Assembly: GCF_003667825.1 (NCBI RefSeq)
Contig: NZ_CP033043.1
Span: 3,846,001-3,910,000 of the forward strand
Direction of reading: 5' to 3'
DNA: 64,000 nucleotides
Source: Metabacillus litoralis
GTDB taxonomy: Bacteria > Bacillota > Bacilli > Bacillales > Bacillaceae
Part shown: piece after piece, positions 51,653 to 60,957 of the stretch
Position numbering within the stretch: position 1 is the stretch's first letter
How the letters are laid out: each line of letters starts with the position of its first letter
Notes under the pieces: generated by a model
Told to the model about the DNA's origin: nothing
Database searches by the model: none
What the model saw: the letters and a program-made list of their open reading frames with translations, nothing else
Position numbers and translations under genes: made by a program

Positions 51653-52593
51653 TGCTTGTAGCCTACTTTCCTGGAAATGCGAGGGTCTATCACCATTTGA
51701 ATCACATCTACTAGTAAATTACTAATAATAAACAAACTTGCTCCAATTAACACATAGCACTGAATAACCGGTATATCACGATTAAAAATTGCTTCAATAA
51801 AGTAACGACCAAAGCCAGGCCAAGAAAAAACAGCTTCAACGATAATGGTACCTGTTAAAAGTTTTCCAAGGTTCATTCCTAACCCGGTAATCATCGGTGA
51901 AATGGCAATTCTTAACACATGCTTTGCCATAATTGTTTTCTCCTTAATCCCCCTCGTTCTCGCATAAAGCACATAAGGCTCATTTATATTTTCAAGCACA
52001 CTAGCACGTAGCAATCTTGTGTAAATTGCAATTAACGGAAGAGCCAGGGTTACGGAAGGAAGAACAAGATGTTGCCACGTTCCAGTACCTTCAACCGGAA
52101 AAAGATCGAGCTTTACTGAAAAGAAAAATATAAAAAGATATCCAAGCCAAAAAGAGGGGATGGATGCCCCTATAAAGGAAAGAAATCGACTAAAATGATC
52201 GATAACGCTATTTTTCTTTATTCCAGCAAAAAAGCCAAGAGGAACACTAACGAGGATCGCTATTAAAATACTTCCTAGTGCTAGCTGAATGGTAGCTGGT
52301 ATTCGAGTGATGACCTCATCCCAAACAGGCTTATTCGTAACATAAGATATGCCAAAGTCAAGCTGGCATATCTTCATAATAGAATTTACATATTGAATGA
52401 AAAATGGCTGATCTAAGCCAAACTCTTGTCTTTTTTGTTCCAAAAGCTCATCAGTTGGTTGAATATGGGCCGCAGTTAAATAAGCCTCAGCCGGGTCTAC
52501 CGGTGAAAGGTGAATCATTCCGGTTGTCACAAGTGCTGCCAAAAGAAAAACCGGAACGATCGAGAACATTCGCTTTAAAATAAAAGTGCCCAT
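51649..52593 (-). CDS. nikB: Nickel/oligopeptide-type ABC transporter permease NikB
   Basis: 314 residues, six helices, OppB type. N-terminal FILKRMFSIVPVFLLAALV, EAA loop ARTRGIKEKTIMAKHVLRIAISPMITGLG, C-terminal EAVFSWPGFGRYFIEAIFNRDIPVIQ. It lies 25 bp after nikA. Confidence 0.88.
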   Translation of the reverse strand: MGTFILKRMFSIVPVFLLAALVTTGMIHLSPVDPAEAYLTAAHIQPTDELLEQKRQEFGLDQPFFIQYVNSIMKICQLDFGISYVTNKPVWDEVITRIPATIQLALGSILIAILVSVPLGFFAGIKKNSVIDHFSRFLSFIGASIPSFWLGYLFIFFFSVKLDLFPVEGTGTWQHLVLPSVTLALPLIAIYTRLLRASVLENINEPYVLYARTRGIKEKTIMAKHVLRIAISPMITGLGMNLGKLLTGTIIVEAVFSWPGFGRYFIEAIFNRDIPVIQCYVLIGASLFIISNLLVDVIQMVIDPRISRKVGYKQ

Positions 52594-52618
52594 AATAACC
52601 TCCTGATACTGCTACTTC

Positions 52619-54247
52619 CTACTCAATGCTAATGTTTGTAAATGGATGCTCATCACGATTAGCAGGGAAAGTAAAGTTCGTTACATCCTTTTGATAGATT
52701 GCTGTTTTCTTAATATAAGAAATAGGAATAATCGCTCCCTGTTCTTGTATCGATGTTAAGATTGATGTATATAGCTGCTGACGTTGTGCCTCATCAGTTG
52801 TCTGAGGAACCTCTGCAATTTGTTTTAATATTTCAGCTTTGTTTGGATAAGCTGATATTGCCTCATTAAATCCAAACCCTTCTGACGCAACAATGTTTAA
52901 GAACGTATGTGGGTCATAAGGAGCTCCATAGTTACTAAAGAAATTCACATCAAATTCATTATCCTTAAAGCGTTGAACCTGCTCAGTTAGTTCAACTCCT
53001 ACAATGTTTAATTTTACACCAATTGCTGCCCATTCAGATTGAATAACTTCAGCCATTGTTTTTTGAATTAGTTCTGCTGAATCATACATTAGCTCAATTT
53101 CAAGGGGTTGTCCATCTTTTTCACGAACTGTTTCTCCTTCAGAAAGCGTCCAGCCTGCTTCGTCTAATAACGATTTTGCTTTTTCTACATCATAATCAAT
53201 GACAGCTGCACCATTGTCTTTTGTATAAGGTAAGTTTGTTGGCAGGATATAATCTGCTTTTTCTTCATACCCTGACGTAACACCCTCAACTAAAGCTTCC
53301 TTATTAAAAGCGTAGTGTAAAGCTTGACGCACTTTTTCATCAGAAAGCTGTTCTTTTTTCGAATTGATCACAAGCTGTCTTGTTGCAACTGGCTCAGAAA
53401 TACTAGACTCATAGCTTTCTGTTGATTCTAACTGTTTGAAAGCATCTAAACTAATTGTTCCTTCTCCATACAGGAGATCGATTTCACCTTTTTCAAACGC
53501 TAGCACTCTTGTTTCGGCATCAGGAATGATTTTCACAGTAATTTTTTCTTCTTTCGGAAGCTCACCCCAGTACTCTTCATTACGCTTGAAAACAGCATAT
53601 TCATCTACTTTATAGTCATCTAGCACCCATGGACCTGTTCCGACTGGTTCGACTACACCTTTTGAAGTATCACCATCCTCAGGAAACCCTGCTTCGCCTA
53701 AGAAGCGAACTGGTCTTACAACAGCCAATTCCTGAATTGTTGGATAATAAGCTTCTGTTAAAGTTAGCTTGAATGTATGTTCATCAACAACTTCAGTTGA
53801 AGCAATTTTAGATAGAAAACCTAACCAGCTATGCATATCTAAATGATTTAAAATGGTATCAAAATTCTTTTTCACAACTTCAGCATTAAAGCTTGTTCCA
53901 TCAGAGAACTTTACACCTTCACGAAGATGAAACGTATATTCCTTACCATCTTCAGAAATATCCCAAGACTCTGCAAGATGAGGTTTTAGCTCTCCACCCT
54001 CTTGGTAGCTCACTAATGGTTCATATACCATTGATTGCGCAAATAATTGTGAAGGATTATACACATGTGGATTCATTTCCCCTATATCTCTAGGCCAAGC
54101 GAACGTAAGCATATTCTTTTCGCTTTTTTCCTCTGAGCTCACAACTTCTTCATTGTTATTTGCACACCCAAATAACATTGTCGATAAAATCAAAATAAAT
54201 ACAGATAATAGTAGAACTTTACGATGATGTTGCACCTTCTTAACCAA
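52619..54247 (-). CDS. nikA: Nickel-type substrate-binding lipoprotein NikA
   Basis: Lipoprotein of 542 residues (lipobox LFGC at about residue 28) in the SBP_bac_5 family. Several stretches follow E. coli NikA as I recall it: MNPHVYNPSQLFAQSMVYEP, AYYPTIQELAVVRPVRFL, PVGTGPWVLDDYKV, EKGEIDLLYGEG and the late GAPYDPHTFL. So nickel, or a nickel- or other metal-metallophore complex as for staphylococcal CntA, is the likely ligand. The TTG start at 54247 has GGAGG 8 nt upstream. A promoter and Fur-like operator lie directly upstream. Confidence 0.88.
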   Translation of the reverse strand: MVKKVQHHRKVLLLSVFILILSTMLFGCANNNEEVVSSEEKSEKNMLTFAWPRDIGEMNPHVYNPSQLFAQSMVYEPLVSYQEGGELKPHLAESWDISEDGKEYTFHLREGVKFSDGTSFNAEVVKKNFDTILNHLDMHSWLGFLSKIASTEVVDEHTFKLTLTEAYYPTIQELAVVRPVRFLGEAGFPEDGDTSKGVVEPVGTGPWVLDDYKVDEYAVFKRNEEYWGELPKEEKITVKIIPDAETRVLAFEKGEIDLLYGEGTISLDAFKQLESTESYESSISEPVATRQLVINSKKEQLSDEKVRQALHYAFNKEALVEGVTSGYEEKADYILPTNLPYTKDNGAAVIDYDVEKAKSLLDEAGWTLSEGETVREKDGQPLEIELMYDSAELIQKTMAEVIQSEWAAIGVKLNIVGVELTEQVQRFKDNEFDVNFFSNYGAPYDPHTFLNIVASEGFGFNEAISAYPNKAEILKQIAEVPQTTDEAQRQQLYTSILTSIQEQGAIIPISYIKKTAIYQKDVTNFTFPANRDEHPFTNISIE

Positions 54248-54270
54248 AGCTGTTTCCTCCTAAATGCAAT

Positions 54271-54285
54271 TGATAATTGTTTTCA
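54271..54285 (-). promoter_or_regulatory. Fur-like operator of the nik operon
   Basis: TGATAAT-T-GTTTTCA matches the 7-1-7 Fur box TGATAAT-N-ATTATCA at 12 of 14 positions and sits inside the wider dyad CAATTGA...TCAATTG. It immediately follows the -10 hexamer, a typical repressor position. Confidence 0.55.
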
Positions 54286-54314
54286 ATTGTATGGGAAGTA
54301 GGTGGTTCTGTCAA
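54286..54314 (-). promoter_or_regulatory. Sigma-A promoter of nikABCDE
   Basis: On the - strand TTGACA (54309-54314), 17-nt spacer and TACAAT (54286-54291). Confidence 0.8.
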
Positions 54315-54377
54315 TAGAATTGTGGGAATTTTCAGGTTTGGGGTCTGCTTGTGTTTGGTGCCTGGTCCGGGGTTGGG

Positions 54378-54406
54378 GTGCCTGTCACTTCCCGAAATTT
54401 GTCGAA
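54378..54406 (-). repeat. GTGACAGGCAC element, copy 7
   Basis: GGTGCCTGTCACTTCCCGAA then ATTTGTCGAAG. A partial copy (GGTGCCTGG) lies just upstream at 54358. Located between nikA and racA; its TTTGTCGAAG is about 190 bp before racA, a Spo0A-activated gene in B. subtilis. Confidence 0.85.
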
Positions 54407-54593
54407 GACTTCACAATATGTAAAACTTCCACTTTCTTTGCCGAATTGGTTCTTGTTTTGTCTAACGTGAAGGGAACTACCTTTTTAGGTCGAAAATCTA
54501 CTTTAGTAAGTTCCTTAACAATATCTGTTCTTGGATTGGCGCAACGAGGAGTTTTGGAATTGTACTTATATCAGTATCAGGGGAGGAGAAAAG

Positions 54594-55109
54594 ATGAGTA
54601 CAGTTGCTGTTGCAAAGTCACTTGGGGTTTCGAGAAGAACGTTAATGAGATGGGTAGATCAGTTAGATTTGGAGTTAGAGAAAAATGAGCTGGGACACTA
54701 TCAATTTTCAAATGAAGATATAGAGAGATTAAAACAACTTCAAAACAATCCGACAGGCACCCCAACACCTGCTAATGAGCAAACACGAAAGGGGACTATT
54801 ACACAAATGGTATCACTAGATGAAAACAAAGTAGATTTCTTAACACAACGACTTGAAGAAGTGGAAAGAAAGGTTCAAAGCAAGGCTGATGGAGTCGTAT
54901 CCTATCAACTTCTTCAGCATCGAAGAGAAATGGAAGAATTACAAAGCACAATCAAAAAGTTAGAACTTCGAATTGAAGAGCTAGAGCGAGAAAAACTTTC
55001 GAAAAAACAAGAATTCGGTAAAGATCCTGCTCTTGTTTTTGATCAAACAAAAACACCTTCGAAACCACAACGGAGAAAAGGGCTAATTAGCTCTATTTTA
55101 GGATTTTAA
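54594..55109 (+). CDS. racA: Chromosome-anchoring protein RacA
   Basis: Sporulation protein that binds origin-proximal DNA and links it to DivIVA at the pole. 171 residues from ATG 54594 (GGGGAGGAG upstream). N-terminal MerR-like helix-turn-helix (VAKSLGVSRRTLMRWVDQLDL), linker, central coiled coil (about 75-145, KVDFLTQRLEEVERKVQSK onward) and a basic-hydrophobic C-terminal tip RRKGLISSILGF. The linker contains PTGTPTP, encoded by GACAGGCACC, the core of the dispersed repeat. Confidence 0.9.
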   Translation: MSTVAVAKSLGVSRRTLMRWVDQLDLELEKNELGHYQFSNEDIERLKQLQNNPTGTPTPANEQTRKGTITQMVSLDENKVDFLTQRLEEVERKVQSKADGVVSYQLLQHRREMEELQSTIKKLELRIEELEREKLSKKQEFGKDPALVFDQTKTPSKPQRRKGLISSILGF

Positions 55110-55138
55110 GGGGCCAAAACGGCCCTCTATTTCTTTTC
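55109..55138 (+). terminator. Terminator after racA
   Basis: AGGGGCC pairs with GGCCCT around AAAAC, then TATTTCTTTTC. It overlaps the 3' end of the convergent lipoprotein gene. Confidence 0.7.
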
Positions 55139-55561
55139 TAAATTTACGTCGATTCTATACCTCGGTAAAGCCGTAATCATATTTTCATGAATTTCCTTTG
55201 TTTTCCTCTTCATTTCCTTTTTTGAAAGATCCTCAGTTGTATACACCGTCACATTTATATGGTTTGCATTCATGTTGACTCTTCCTAACGATAAGGTATC
55301 GTCATTCATAATTGCCTCTTCTAATTTACTTTGGTCATCCCCTTTGTCAGGTCTTGTTTCTGTTAGATCAATGAAATTTGGGTTTTGGTTCGGAACAAAC
55401 TGCTCATCGGCGAGCTCTTGATTATCATATGTGCCATGACCATCCCTCATTAATCTCAACCCGTTCACGTCTTCCTGCTGAGGCTCGTAGCGTTCTCCTG
55501 CTTGGAACTGGCAACCAGCCATACAAAAGCAGAGGATAGATAAAATAAGTACCTTTTTCAT
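55127..55561 (-). CDS. Lipoprotein, possibly sporulation-related (YhcN/YlaJ-like)
   Basis: 144 residues from ATG 55561 (AGGAGGTG upstream). Lipobox CMAGC at about residue 17. The mature part ends in a small ferredoxin-like domain (NANHINVTVYTTEDLSKKEMKRKTKEIHENMITALPRYRIDV), similar in layout to the YhcN/YlaJ sporulation lipoproteins, but I am not certain. Array F lies upstream. Confidence 0.7.
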   Translation of the reverse strand: MKKVLILSILCFCMAGCQFQAGERYEPQQEDVNGLRLMRDGHGTYDNQELADEQFVPNQNPNFIDLTETRPDKGDDQSKLEEAIMNDDTLSLGRVNMNANHINVTVYTTEDLSKKEMKRKTKEIHENMITALPRYRIDVNLEKK

Positions 55562-55655
55562 TTTTCTGCACCTCCTACTCTGTAGGATGCCCGATGATTT
55601 TCTTTTCATGAGGAGAAATGAGGGTGCAGGATTGGATGTGGTTGGAGCTGTATAT

Positions 55656-56009
55656 ATGAAGACTATACCCCTTCATTCGAACCGCCATGTTGGTCTTCAT
55701 CTCCTCTATGAAGACCATCTTCCTTCATTCAAAACGTCATTTTGGTCTTCATTTCCTCTATGAAGACCATCTCCCTTCATTCAAAACGACTTTTTGGTCT
55801 TCATCTCTTCTATGAAGACTATCTTCCTTCATTCAAACGACTTTTTGGTCTTCATCTCTTCTAAGAAGACCATCATTCTTCAATCAAAACGACTTTTTGG
55901 TCTTCATCTCTTCTATGAAGACCATCTCCCTTCATTCAAAACGCTTTTTGGTCTTCATCTCTTCTATGAAGACTATCTTCCTTTATTCAAAACGTCATTT
56001 TGGTCTTCA
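55656..56009. repeat. 52-bp hairpin array F (GAAGACCA arm family), 7 units
   Basis: Left arms ATGAAGACCA (some with one change) at 55656, 55708, 55760, 55812, 55863, 55915 and 55966. Right arms TGGTCTTCAT follow a 25-nt loop such as TCTTCCTTCATTCAAAACG plus six bases. Same arm family as array A, 50 kb away. Between the lipoprotein gene start and the tdk stop. Confidence 0.95.
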
Positions 56010-56143
56010 TCTCTACAAGTAAATAATTCACACCCTGCAAAACTCTATTTTGGCTCTTTAAAACAAAAAAACAGCCCAATTTCATCAAAAATCGAACTGT
56101 TCAATCTATATTTTCTTTTAGATATCAAACAACACTCAAGCCA

Positions 56144-56174
56144 TTCGACAAAATCCGGGAAGTGACAGGCACCA
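56144..56174 (+). repeat. GTGACAGGCAC element, copy 8
   Basis: ATTCGACAAAATCCGGGAAG then TGACAGGCACC, with TTTGTCGAA on the - strand. A GC-rich stretch with CAGGCGCCGCCT follows, up to the tdk stop. Confidence 0.85.
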
Positions 56175-56220
56175 CCACCTCCGTGCAGGCGCCGCCTACC
56201 CCAGAGGCACCACCCCGCCT

Positions 56221-56838
56221 CTACTTCACCACATTACTCTCTCTCTTAAAATCCTTCACCGGTGCTCCGGGTACTTCGTGGTGGTGTCTGCATCTTGGTT
56301 CGTAGGATTCAGAGGCACCGACTAGGATGATTGGGTCGTCATAGGATGCTGGTTTGCCGTTGATGAGTCGTTGGGTACGGCTTGCAGGAGATCCACATAC
56401 TGAGCATACTGCTTGAAGTTTTGTGACGGATTCAGCTAGTGACATTAAGGCAGGAACCACGCTGAAAGGTTCTCCTCTGAAGTCTTGGTCTAGTCCAGCT
56501 GCAAGGACGCGATAGCCTTGATCGGCTAATAGAGTTAAGACATCTACGATTTGTTCATCGAAGAATTGGATTTCATCGACTGCGATGACGTCTGTTTTTT
56601 CTGTTATATATTCAAAAATCTCAACTGACGCAGCGAGCGGCTTGCATATGATGGCTGTTCCGTTATGGGAAACAACACTTTCTTCGCTGTATCGATTGTC
56701 GATTACTGGTTTAAATACTTTCACTTCTTGTTTTGCAAATTGAGCTCGTCTTACGCGGCGAATGAGCTCCTCTGATTTACCTGAAAACATGCTTCCGCAA
56801 ATGATTTCAAGCCATCCACTTTGCTTCATTACATACAT
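56221..56838 (-). CDS. tdk: Thymidine kinase
   Basis: Type II thymidine kinase of the salvage pathway, 205 residues from ATG 56838 (GGGAGAGG 8 nt upstream). P-loop [16 protein letters not shown], Walker [12 protein letters not shown], zinc site from [13 protein letters not shown] and the late PRCRHHH, and lasso-loop region. Upstream of array F, downstream of rpmE. Confidence 0.96.
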   Translation of the reverse strand: MYVMKQSGWLEIICGSMFSGKSEELIRRVRRAQFAKQEVKVFKPVIDNRYSEESVVSHNGTAIICKPLAASVEIFEYITEKTDVIAVDEIQFFDEQIVDVLTLLADQGYRVLAAGLDQDFRGEPFSVVPALMSLAESVTKLQAVCSVCGSPASRTQRLINGKPASYDDPIILVGASESYEPRCRHHHEVPGAPVKDFKRESNVVK

Positions 56839-57003
56839 TGAAACGGCCTCTCCCTTCATTGCCCGAGTTTACTCAGGCAACCGATTCCTGGTACAGTGAT
56901 CATCTATTATGACATGTATTATACATGGTATCATCGTTCAAAAACCCTACCAATATATGTAGGATAACCAAATTTTAGTGTGAAAATCGAAAAATTAGGC
57001 GTG

Positions 57004-57046
57004 AAAAAACAGGCAAGAGCCAAAATGTCCTGCCTGTTTGGAAAAA
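57004..57046 (-). terminator. Terminator after rpmE
   Basis: AACAGGCA (57008-57015) pairs with TGCCTGTT (57031-57038), followed by T6 on the - strand. Confidence 0.8.
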
Positions 57047-57052
57047 GCCTTA

Positions 57053-57265
57053 TTATTGTTGTTGTGACTTAAGGCCGTATTTTTTGTTGAATTTATCTAC
57101 ACGTCCACCTGCATCTGCAAATTTTTGACGTCCAGTGTAGAATGGATGGCACTCAGAACAAACCTCAACTTTGATCTCTTTGTTAGTAGATCCAGTTTCG
57201 AATTCGTTACCACATGCACATGACACCATAACCTTGTTAAAGTTTGGATGAATTGCTGTTTTCAT
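57053..57265 (-). CDS. rpmE: 50S ribosomal protein bL31 (zinc-binding form)
   Basis: 70 residues from ATG 57265 (AAGGAG 9 nt upstream). The zinc-type Cys pairs are VSCACG and [14 protein letters not shown], marking the C+ paralogue that is replaced by a C- form under zinc starvation in B. subtilis. Confidence 0.95.
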   Translation of the reverse strand: MKTAIHPNFNKVMVSCACGNEFETGSTNKEIKVEVCSECHPFYTGRQKFADAGGRVDKFNKKYGLKSQQQ

Positions 57266-57368
57266 TCTTTTCATCTCCTTCCGCCCTGAATCTTTCGAAA
57301 CAGAGTTATATATCTAGGCTTTCGCTCGCCCGATTGACAAGCTGTTTCCTAGAAAAGCACATGATGAA

Positions 57369-57397
57369 ATTATAACAAGTGCTTAAACTAAAATCAA
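57369..57397 (-). promoter_or_regulatory. Sigma-A promoter of rpmE
   Basis: On the - strand TTGATT (57392-57397), 17 nt and TATAAT (57369-57374). Perfect -10. The -10 lies inside the loop of a weak AAGCAC/GTGCTT hairpin. Confidence 0.65.
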
Positions 57398-57427
57398 GCT
57401 GAAGTTAAATATTACTATTTTCATTAC

Positions 57428-58699
57428 TTATCTATTTCGAGCCTTTTTCATTTCCTCATCTAAATTACTGAAGAATTCCTCATTTGATTTTGACTGACGA
57501 AGCTTTCTTAAGAACTTTTCAACAAAATCAGGAGTGTCTGTCATAGATTTACGGATCGCCCATAGTTTTTCAAGGTGATCTTTAGGAATAAGAAGCTCTT
57601 CTTTTCTTGTCCCAGAACGACGAATGTCGATTGCCGGGAAGATACGTTTTTCTGCAAGAGAACGATCAAGATGAAGCTCCATGTTCCCAGTACCTTTAAA
57701 TTCCTCGTAAATCACGTCATCCATACGAGAGCCTGTATCAACTAAAGCTGTTGCTAAAATGGTTAAGCTTCCACCTTCTTCGATATTACGAGCAGCACCG
57801 AAGAATCTTTTTGGACGGTGGAATGCTGCCGGGTCGATACCACCTGATAATGTACGTCCACTTGGCGGAATGACTAAGTTATAAGCACGAGCTAGACGTG
57901 TGATGCTGTCCATTAAGATGATTACGTCTTTTTTATGCTCAACTAAACGCATCGCTCTTTCAAGAACAAGCTCGGCCACTTTAATATGATTTTCTGGAAC
58001 CTCATCAAATGTAGAGCTTACAACATCGCCGGCTACTGAACGTTCGATGTCAGTTACTTCCTCTGGTCTTTCATCGATTAACAGGACAATTAGCTCCGCT
58101 TCAGGGTTGTTTGTTGTGATGCTGTTGGCAATTTCCTTTAAAAGCATCGTTTTACCTGCTTTAGGTGGTGCCACAATTAAACCACGTTGCCCGAATCCAA
58201 CTGGTGCAATAAGGTCCATAATTCTTGTAGATAGGTGATTAGGTTTTGTTTCAAGATATATTTGTCTATCTGGGTATAGAGGAGTTAGTGCTGGGAAGTG
58301 AACACGTTCCTTGGCTGTTTCAGGGTCTTCACCGTTTACAGCTTCTACATGAAGTAACCCGTAATAGCGTTCGTTTTCTTTAGGAGGTCGAACTTTACCT
58401 GAAACTTTGTCTCCATTACGTAAGTCAAAGCGTCTGATTTGGGATGCTGAGATATAAATATCCTCAGAGCTTGGTGAGTAATTAATCGGCCTTAAGAAAC
58501 CAAATCCTTCAGACTGAATAATTTCCAAAACACCTTCCATAAACAGTAGATCTTCTTGCTCTGCATTTGCTTTTAAGATCGCAAAAATTAATTCTTTTTT
58601 CGTTAGCTTGCTATAGTAGGACACTTTATAGTGACGTGCAAGCTCGTATAATTCTTTCAATTTCATATGTTCCAATGAAGAAATTGAAACCTGATTCAT
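57428..58699 (-). CDS. rho: Transcription termination factor Rho
   Basis: RNA-dependent hexameric helicase, 423 residues from ATG 58699 ([11 protein letters not shown]). Rho_N (about 10-50), RNA-binding cold-shock domain (about 55-125), ATPase with Walker [12 protein letters not shown] and Q/R loops ([14 protein letters not shown]). C-terminal [22 protein letters not shown] precedes the ATG. Confidence 0.96.
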   Translation of the reverse strand: MNQVSISSLEHMKLKELYELARHYKVSYYSKLTKKELIFAILKANAEQEDLLFMEGVLEIIQSEGFGFLRPINYSPSSEDIYISASQIRRFDLRNGDKVSGKVRPPKENERYYGLLHVEAVNGEDPETAKERVHFPALTPLYPDRQIYLETKPNHLSTRIMDLIAPVGFGQRGLIVAPPKAGKTMLLKEIANSITTNNPEAELIVLLIDERPEEVTDIERSVAGDVVSSTFDEVPENHIKVAELVLERAMRLVEHKKDVIILMDSITRLARAYNLVIPPSGRTLSGGIDPAAFHRPKRFFGAARNIEEGGSLTILATALVDTGSRMDDVIYEEFKGTGNMELHLDRSLAEKRIFPAIDIRRSGTRKEELLIPKDHLEKLWAIRKSMTDTPDFVEKFLRKLRQSKSNEEFFSNLDEEMKKARNR

Positions 58700-59003
58700 A
58701 AAAACACCACTCTTTTTCAATTTTCAATACATCATACTTTCAAACGTTCATCATTCAAACTCATTTCATATGTGAGAACTTGTCTAATAGCAAATTAGGA
58801 TGAAGATGATTTGCTCTATGTTGTAAAAGAAGAATAAACATATCACTTTAGGATAGAGAAGGAAATGAAGGTGAGCTTGAAGTAGATTTTGTAGTATTCA
58901 TTCAATGCAGCACTCTTTATTTTTACCCTATTTCTTAGATTTAATCAATCATTTTTGGAATTTTCCATTAAAATAGAGCATTAACGAAGAAAGTTTTATT
59001 AGA
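58700..59003. other. Intergenic region between murA2 and rho
   Basis: About 300 bp of AT-rich sequence carrying the rho leader and promoter. I see no ORF with a ribosome binding site and no clear hairpin. B. subtilis has glpX between these genes; no trace of it is visible here. Confidence 0.5.
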
Positions 59004-59038
59004 TTGACAAGGATAAAGGTTCCCCCTATCCTTGTCAA
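59004..59038 (-). terminator. Terminator-like hairpin after murA2
   Basis: TTGACAAGGATA (59004-59015) pairs perfectly with TATCCTTGTCAA (59027-59038). The T run on the - strand is broken. Confidence 0.7.
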
Positions 59039-59052
59039 ATATATTTTACAGC

Positions 59053-60342
59053 TTACGAATTTTGAAGTTGTTCGATTTCTTTTTCTGTTAATTTTTCACG
59101 CCAAATTGTTGCACCAAGGCCTGTTAGTTTTTCTTCTAACTGACTGTACCCACGATCGATATGCTCTAAACCTGTAATCTCAGTTACTCCATCTGCCATT
59201 AAGCCTGCGCAGACTAAGGCAGCCCCCGCGCGCAAGTCACTCGCTTTTACTTTTGCACCTTGAAGCTTCGTAGGACCAGAGACGATTGCTGATCTGCCTT
59301 CAACCTTAATGGTTGCACCCATTCTTCTTAGTTCATCAATATGCTTAAAGCGTGCAGAATAAATTGTATCTGTTACCATACTTGTTCCGGTTGCTCTTGT
59401 TAAAAAAGAAGTAAACGGCTGCTGCAAATCTGTTGGGAAGCCTGGATAGACAAGCGTCTTTATATCAACAGCTTTAAGTTCCTTTTGTCCACCAACGATT
59501 AAAATCTGGTCATTGCTTGTTTCGATATGCATTCCCATTTCTCTTAGCTTCGCAATTAAGGATTCAAGATGTAAAGGAATAACATTGTCGATCATAACCT
59601 CTTTCCCCATTGCTGCACCAATGATCATATATGTTCCGGCTTCAATGCGGTCAGGAATAATGGAATGACGGCAGCCATGGAGCTTTTCAACACCATCGAT
59701 GCGGATTACATCTGTACCAGCACCTTTAATTTTCGCACCCATACTTGTTAGTAATGTCGCAACATCAATGATTTCCGGTTCTTTTGCTGCATTTTCAATG
59801 ATGGTTCTGCCTTTAGCTAAAACAGCTGCTAGCATAATGTTAATAGTTGCACCAACACTAACAACATCAAGATAGATACGAGCTCCTTTTAGCTCATCAG
59901 CACGAAGATAAATTGCACCCTGTTCATTTGTAATTTGAGCACCTAGTGCCTCAAACCCCTTAATATGCTGATCAATCGGGCGTGGACCTAAGTGACAGCC
60001 GCCCGGAAGGCCGATTACAGCCTTTTTGAAGCGCCCAAGCATAGCTCCCATTAAATAATAAGAAGCTCTAAGCTTTTTCACTTTTCCATTTGGTAAAGGC
60101 ATCGAAATCATTGCAGAAGGATCAACAACCATTTCGTTGTTTTTCAACTCTACCTTACCACCGATTTCTTCTAATAAATCACCTAATATATTCACATCTG
60201 AAATGTTTGGTAAACCCTCAATTGTAACAGGAGATTCAGCGAGAATCGTCGCTGGGATCAGTGCAACCGCACTATTTTTTGCTCCACTAATTGATACTGT
60301 ACCTTTTAGTAAATCTCCACCGGCAACTTTTAATTTTTCCAT
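59053..60342 (-). CDS. murAB: UDP-GlcNAc 1-carboxyvinyltransferase, second copy (MurAB/MurAZ)
   Basis: 429 residues from ATG 60342 (GGGAG upstream). Catalytic C116 in [15 protein letters not shown]. Same reaction as MurAA; in B. subtilis this second copy is dispensable and adjusts wall-precursor capacity. The in-frame extension up to 60492 lacks a site and conservation and is rejected. Between rho and fbaA. Confidence 0.94.
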   Translation of the reverse strand: MEKLKVAGGDLLKGTVSISGAKNSAVALIPATILAESPVTIEGLPNISDVNILGDLLEEIGGKVELKNNEMVVDPSAMISMPLPNGKVKKLRASYYLMGAMLGRFKKAVIGLPGGCHLGPRPIDQHIKGFEALGAQITNEQGAIYLRADELKGARIYLDVVSVGATINIMLAAVLAKGRTIIENAAKEPEIIDVATLLTSMGAKIKGAGTDVIRIDGVEKLHGCRHSIIPDRIEAGTYMIIGAAMGKEVMIDNVIPLHLESLIAKLREMGMHIETSNDQILIVGGQKELKAVDIKTLVYPGFPTDLQQPFTSFLTRATGTSMVTDTIYSARFKHIDELRRMGATIKVEGRSAIVSGPTKLQGAKVKASDLRAGAALVCAGLMADGVTEITGLEHIDRGYSQLEEKLTGLGATIWREKLTEKEIEQLQNS

Positions 60343-60797
60343 GTTAGTCTCCCTTCTATGAAGTTGACTTTCCGGAAAGAACATTAAGGGTGAGCTAGGC
60401 TCTGTTTTAAGCATAGCTATGTATAAAATCACACGACCATCATGTTTTCCGAAGTAAAAACATCTAGTCAACATAATTAAAAAAATTAGCAACCATGTTA
60501 GACGACTATGACCATTTACAAGTGTTTATCTATTTTATTGCCTTATATTCCTTAGTCAATACATGACATTCTTACATATGTAAAACTTATTCGCCTGAAA
60601 AAAGAAGCGATCATTTTTTCAGATCCTCTTATTATTAAACCATCTATTGTGTTGGACAACAATGATTTACTGTAAAAGAATCTGTTTTTCTATGAGTTTT
60701 TGAGAGTTTAGTGAAAAATGATGATTTTTCATAGGAGAATCGAAAGGTTTTGTAGGTTACAATTTGCGGAAAAAGAATGAGATTCTCGAGATGACAA
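60343..60797. other. Intergenic region upstream of murA2
   Basis: About 450 bp, AT-rich, holding the murA2 promoter (not pinpointed). In B. subtilis a transaldolase gene lies between fbaA and murAB. It is absent here and I see no remnant. Confidence 0.45.
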
Positions 60798-60833
60798 ATG
60801 AAAACGGACTAGCTAAGGCAAGTCCGTTTTCTA
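60798..60833. terminator. Second terminator downstream of fbaA
   Basis: GAAAACGGACT (60800-60810) pairs perfectly with AGTCCGTTTTC (60821-60831). Confidence 0.7.
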
Positions 60834-60915
60834 TTATTCTATCAATTATGGTCAGCTAGGTAAAGGTTTGGAAGGATTTCACCAATAATTGTTAGCGCTT
60901 TCTTAATTTTCGGAA

Positions 60916-60944
60916 TATAACCGCCTTTTATCAAGGCGGTTTAT
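60916..60944 (-). terminator. First hairpin downstream of fbaA
   Basis: ACCGCCTT (60920-60927) pairs with AAGGCGGT (60933-60940). The following T run is weak, so it may be a processing or stability hairpin. Confidence 0.6.
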
Positions 60945-60957
60945 CCCTAAAATAATA

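Noticed and set aside
54302..54688. 128-codon + frame overlapping the racA start
   Set aside because: Runs through the nik promoter and a repeat element and overlaps racA in another frame without its own start signal.
60842..60935. Short - strand frame ending KKALTIIGEILPNLYLADHN downstream of fbaA
   Set aside because: Looked like a small peptide, but no ribosome binding site and it begins inside the fbaA 3' hairpin.
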